From the NCBI GenBank assembly GCA_947165405.1, contig CAMVAG010000010.1, forward strand, positions 1 to 22,920: a stretch of DNA of 22,920 nt, given 5' to 3'. This document shows positions 21,237 through 22,920 of this stretch, piece after piece. The position numbers and the translations under genes were made by a program. The notes beneath the pieces are model-generated. The model saw only the letters and a program-made list of their open reading frames with translations. It was not told the origin of the DNA and did no database searches. This DNA comes from an uncultured Selenomonadales bacterium (GTDB lineage Bacteria > Bacillota > Negativicutes > Selenomonadales > Selenomonadaceae). Positions within the stretch are counted from its first letter, which is position 1. Every line of letters begins with the position of its first letter.

Positions 21237-21865
21237 AGTGATAAATTTTTTAAGCTGGCAAAGCGCAATTCGTGAAAGGCAATCGGCGTCGAAATGAAAT
21301 TATCTGTGCCGTAAAGTTCGGAATATTTTTCGCGGCAATGGAGGACGCGCTTGACATAGTCGCGGGTTTCGGCGTAGGGAATTTTTTCGACGTCTGAAAA
21401 ATTTTCTTTCCAATGATTTTTTTCAATCCACTCGCGAACGTTGCCGCGCCCTGCGTTGTAAGCCGCAAGTGCCAAAACGTCGTTGCCTTTGAATTCGCTT
21501 TCAAGCTCGGCAAGATACCATGTGCCGTATCGGATATTTGTTTCGGGCTCGCGAAGATTTTTTATGTCGTCGGCAACTTCTTCGGGCGGCTCGCCCAGTT
21601 GATAAGCTATCCAAGCCGCAGTTTCCGGCATGATTTGCATGAGCCCGACCGCCCCGCTTTGTGAATGAGCTTCCACCGAAAAATTACTTTCGACTTTCAT
21701 CACGGCCACTGCCAAAAATTTATCGACCTTCCAGCGCGAAGAATAATTTTCCAGCGTCGAGCGGTATGGGAACGGATATAAAAATTTCTTTTGAATTGCC
21801 GGCGTGCTTATCAAAAAATATATTGCGAACAACGCCGCGCAGCTTGCCAAAAATTTTTTAAGCAT
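21233..21865 (-). CDS. Membrane-anchored lytic transglycosylase (SLT domain)
   Basis: A 210-residue murein lyase that cuts the glycan strand with formation of 1,6-anhydromuramic ends. Residues 1-22 (LKKFLASCAALFAIYFLIS) form a signal anchor without a lipobox Cys. The SLT domain has the catalytic Glu59 in VMKVESNF, then SGAVGLMQIMPETA with GLMQ at 74-77, and AYNAGRGNV (135-143). The arrangement matches the Slt70-related small transglycosylases of Firmicutes. ATG 21865 is preceded by GGAGGTG; a longer frame starting at 21922 overlaps the promoter. It is transcribed away from mlaE. Confidence 0.92.
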   Translation of the reverse strand: MLKKFLASCAALFAIYFLISTPAIQKKFLYPFPYRSTLENYSSRWKVDKFLAVAVMKVESNFSVEAHSQSGAVGLMQIMPETAAWIAYQLGEPPEEVADDIKNLREPETNIRYGTWYLAELESEFKGNDVLALAAYNAGRGNVREWIEKNHWKENFSDVEKIPYAETRDYVKRVLHCREKYSELYGTDNFISTPIAFHELRFASLKNLSL

Positions 21866-21893
21866 CAATTCACCTCCGCACCTTTTACAATGA

Positions 21894-21922
21894 ATTTTAA
21901 ATGATTGTGTCTTTGATGTCAA
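21894..21922 (-). promoter_or_regulatory. Promoter of the lytic transglycosylase gene
   Basis: On the minus strand TTGACA (21922-21917), 17-bp spacer and TAAAAT (21899-21894), close to the vegetative consensus. Confidence 0.75.
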
Positions 21923-21970
21923 ATTCGCAAAAAATTTTTTCAGCGTCTATTCATGCCTCGATAAATTTTA

Positions 21971-21979
21971 TGTTATAAT
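21971..21979 (+). promoter_or_regulatory. Extended -10 promoter of mlaE
   Basis: TGTTATAAT has a perfect -10 and the TGn extension, identical to the kinase promoter core. The leader would be only about 18 nt to the TTG start. Confidence 0.6.
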
Positions 21980-21988
21980 GTTTCGGCG

Positions 21989-21996
21989 AAAGGAGG
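21989..21996 (+). promoter_or_regulatory. Ribosome site deciding the TTG start of mlaE
   Basis: AAAGGAGG lies 7 bp before TTG 22004. The later in-frame ATG at 22040 lacks a site. Confidence 0.75.
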
Positions 21997-22003
21997 CGGC
22001 TCA

Positions 22004-22780
22004 TTGCTGACGAAATTTTTGGAGATAATCGGCGGCTTCATGATAAGACGCTTTGAAGAATTCGGCACGATAATTTTGCTTTACGTTGACACAATGAAAC
22101 AGCTGACGCACAAGCCGCGAATCCGTCATATAATCGCGCAGATGGCTCACTTGGGCGTTGACTCGTTGACAATCGTATCGTTGACTTTGCTTTTTACGGG
22201 CGTGGTCTTCACGTTGCAGACGGCGCATGAATTTATTCGTTTCGGAGCGCAATCGACGGTCGGAGGAATAATCGCAATCGCTATCGGCAGAGAGCTCGGT
22301 CCGGTTTTGGTCGGTGTGGTCTGCGCGGGTCGAGTCGGTGCGGCAATCACGGCGGAAATTTCTACAATGAAAGTCACCGAACAAATCGACGCGCTTAAAG
22401 TCATGTCGGTCAGTCCCGTGAATTATCTTATCGTCCCGCGCATGATAGCCTGCATGATAGCCGTGCCGTTGCTTACCGTCTTCGGAGATATTATCGGCGT
22501 TGTCGGCGGCTGGGTCGTCGCCACTCAATATTCGGGCATAAGCTCTTACGTTTTTGTCAATTCGATTCAGATGTTCGCGACGATTCACGACTTGACGGGC
22601 GGAATGATTAAGGCGATTTTTTTTGGCAATGTCATTGCGGTGCTCGGCTGCTATTACGGCTTGAATTGTCCCGACGGCGCGGAAGGTGTCGGCATTGCCA
22701 CGACAAGGACGGTTGTCACGTCGATTATCGTCATTTTTATTTTGAACGCGCTTTTGACGTTTGTCATATACAGCGGTTAG
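22004..22780 (+). CDS. mlaE: MlaE-type phospholipid ABC transporter permease
   Basis: A 258-residue inner-membrane permease of the MlaE/YrbE family, which moves phospholipids between inner and outer membrane with MlaF, MlaD and partners. About five membrane segments are visible. The family block GRELGPVLVGVVCAGRVGAA (95-114) followed by EISTMKVTEQIDAL (118-131) is clear, the last being the stretch that contacts the ATPase. The start is TTG 22004. The ending FVIYSG-stop is read into a heptad repeat, so the last residues may not be original. The ATPase gene follows. Presence of this system is an outer-membrane marker. Confidence 0.93.
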   Translation: MLTKFLEIIGGFMIRRFEEFGTIILLYVDTMKQLTHKPRIRHIIAQMAHLGVDSLTIVSLTLLFTGVVFTLQTAHEFIRFGAQSTVGGIIAIAIGRELGPVLVGVVCAGRVGAAITAEISTMKVTEQIDALKVMSVSPVNYLIVPRMIACMIAVPLLTVFGDIIGVVGGWVVATQYSGISSYVFVNSIQMFATIHDLTGGMIKAIFFGNVIAVLGCYYGLNCPDGAEGVGIATTRTVVTSIIVIFILNALLTFVIYSG

Positions 22781-22858
22781 CTTTTAGCTGTTAGCGATTA
22801 GCTGTTAGCTGTTAGAAAAATCCTGAAAGCTGAAAGCTGGAAGCTGACAGCTATAAAA
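22775..22858 (+). repeat. Twelve in-register heptads filling the mlaE-mlaF gap
   Basis: From 22775 the sequence reads in strict 7-bp steps: GGTTAGC, TTTTAGC, TGTTAGC, GATTAGC, TGTTAGC, TGTTAGA, AAAATCC, then TGAAAGC twice, TGGAAGC, TGACAGC, TATAAAA. The first half (TGTTAGC type) pairs with the second half (TGAAAGC type) with G-U pairs and about one mismatch per heptad, so transcripts can fold back from about 22782 to 22856. The mlaE stop is in the first heptad and the mlaF ribosome site adjoins the last. Confidence 0.85.
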
Positions 22859-22866
22859 GGTGAATC

Positions 22867-22920
22867 ATGATTAAAATTGTTAATGTCACAAAAAAATTCG
22901 GCGAAAAGGTTGCGTTGAGA
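22867..22920 (+). CDS. mlaF: 5' end of an MlaF-type ABC transporter ATPase
   Basis: The first 18 codons (MIKIVNVTKKFGEKVALR) are in the window; the gene runs off the right edge. The opening matches ABC ATPases, where a strand is followed by the A-loop region (KKFGEKVAL). AGGTGA (22858-22863) is the ribosome site. Identity as MlaF rests mostly on its place directly after mlaE, since the Walker motifs lie outside the window. Confidence 0.75.
   Translation, partial: MIKIVNVTKKFGEKVALR

Overview
The window suggests a diderm Firmicute of the class Negativicutes (Selenomonadales-like). The housekeeping gene order is that of Gram-positive Firmicutes: mreBCD, then tig-clpP-clpX-lon-engB, with strong AAGGAGG ribosome sites and at least five TTG starts. 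It is combined with outer-membrane genes: an MlaE/MlaF-type lipid transporter, and dTDP-sugar transaminase and glycosyltransferase genes. The assignment is an inference from gene content; no rRNA is present.

Layout. (1) 1-93, minus: the first 31 codons of a Gly/Asn-rich protein built on a 24-bp tandem repeat. (2) 337-4080, minus: a surface-polysaccharide operon of a glycosyltransferase, WecE-type transaminase and GalE, with a near-consensus promoter (4123-4151) and a terminator (255-301). (3) 4272-9497, plus: mreB-mreC-mreD, then gatC, an acetolactate decarboxylase with a signal peptide, and gatA. (4) 9756-15718, plus: the proteostasis block tig, clpP, clpX, lon. (5) 15730-17936, plus: a small antitoxin/toxin-like pair directly behind lon, then engB and the siroheme decarboxylase pair ahbA/ahbB. 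(6) 18026-21067, minus: a large soluble PAS hybrid histidine kinase with two receiver domains. (7) 21233-21865, minus: a membrane-anchored lytic transglycosylase, divergent from mlaE (22004-22780) and the first 18 codons of an mlaF-like ATPase.

The coding content is largely recognisable. The least ordinary material is between the genes. Two intergenic gaps (gatA-tig and clpP-clpX) carry related composite repeats made of three hairpins; two of the hairpins keep a CATGGA core while their stem sequences change in a paired fashion. The gatA copy is bracketed by an exact 15-bp duplication of gatA coding sequence, so it looks like an insertion that replaced the last codons of gatA. Separately, 7-bp tandem arrays, several arranged as inverted repeats that fold back, sit at or next to the 3' ends of galE, mreC, gatA, ahbB and mlaE. 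In four of these genes the array supplies the stop codon.

How the genes work together: MreBCD and the transglycosylase act in wall elongation and remodelling. Tig, ClpXP and Lon handle folding and turnover. EngB acts in ribosome assembly. AhbAB begin the siroheme-dependent heme route. The polysaccharide and Mla genes build and maintain the outer envelope.
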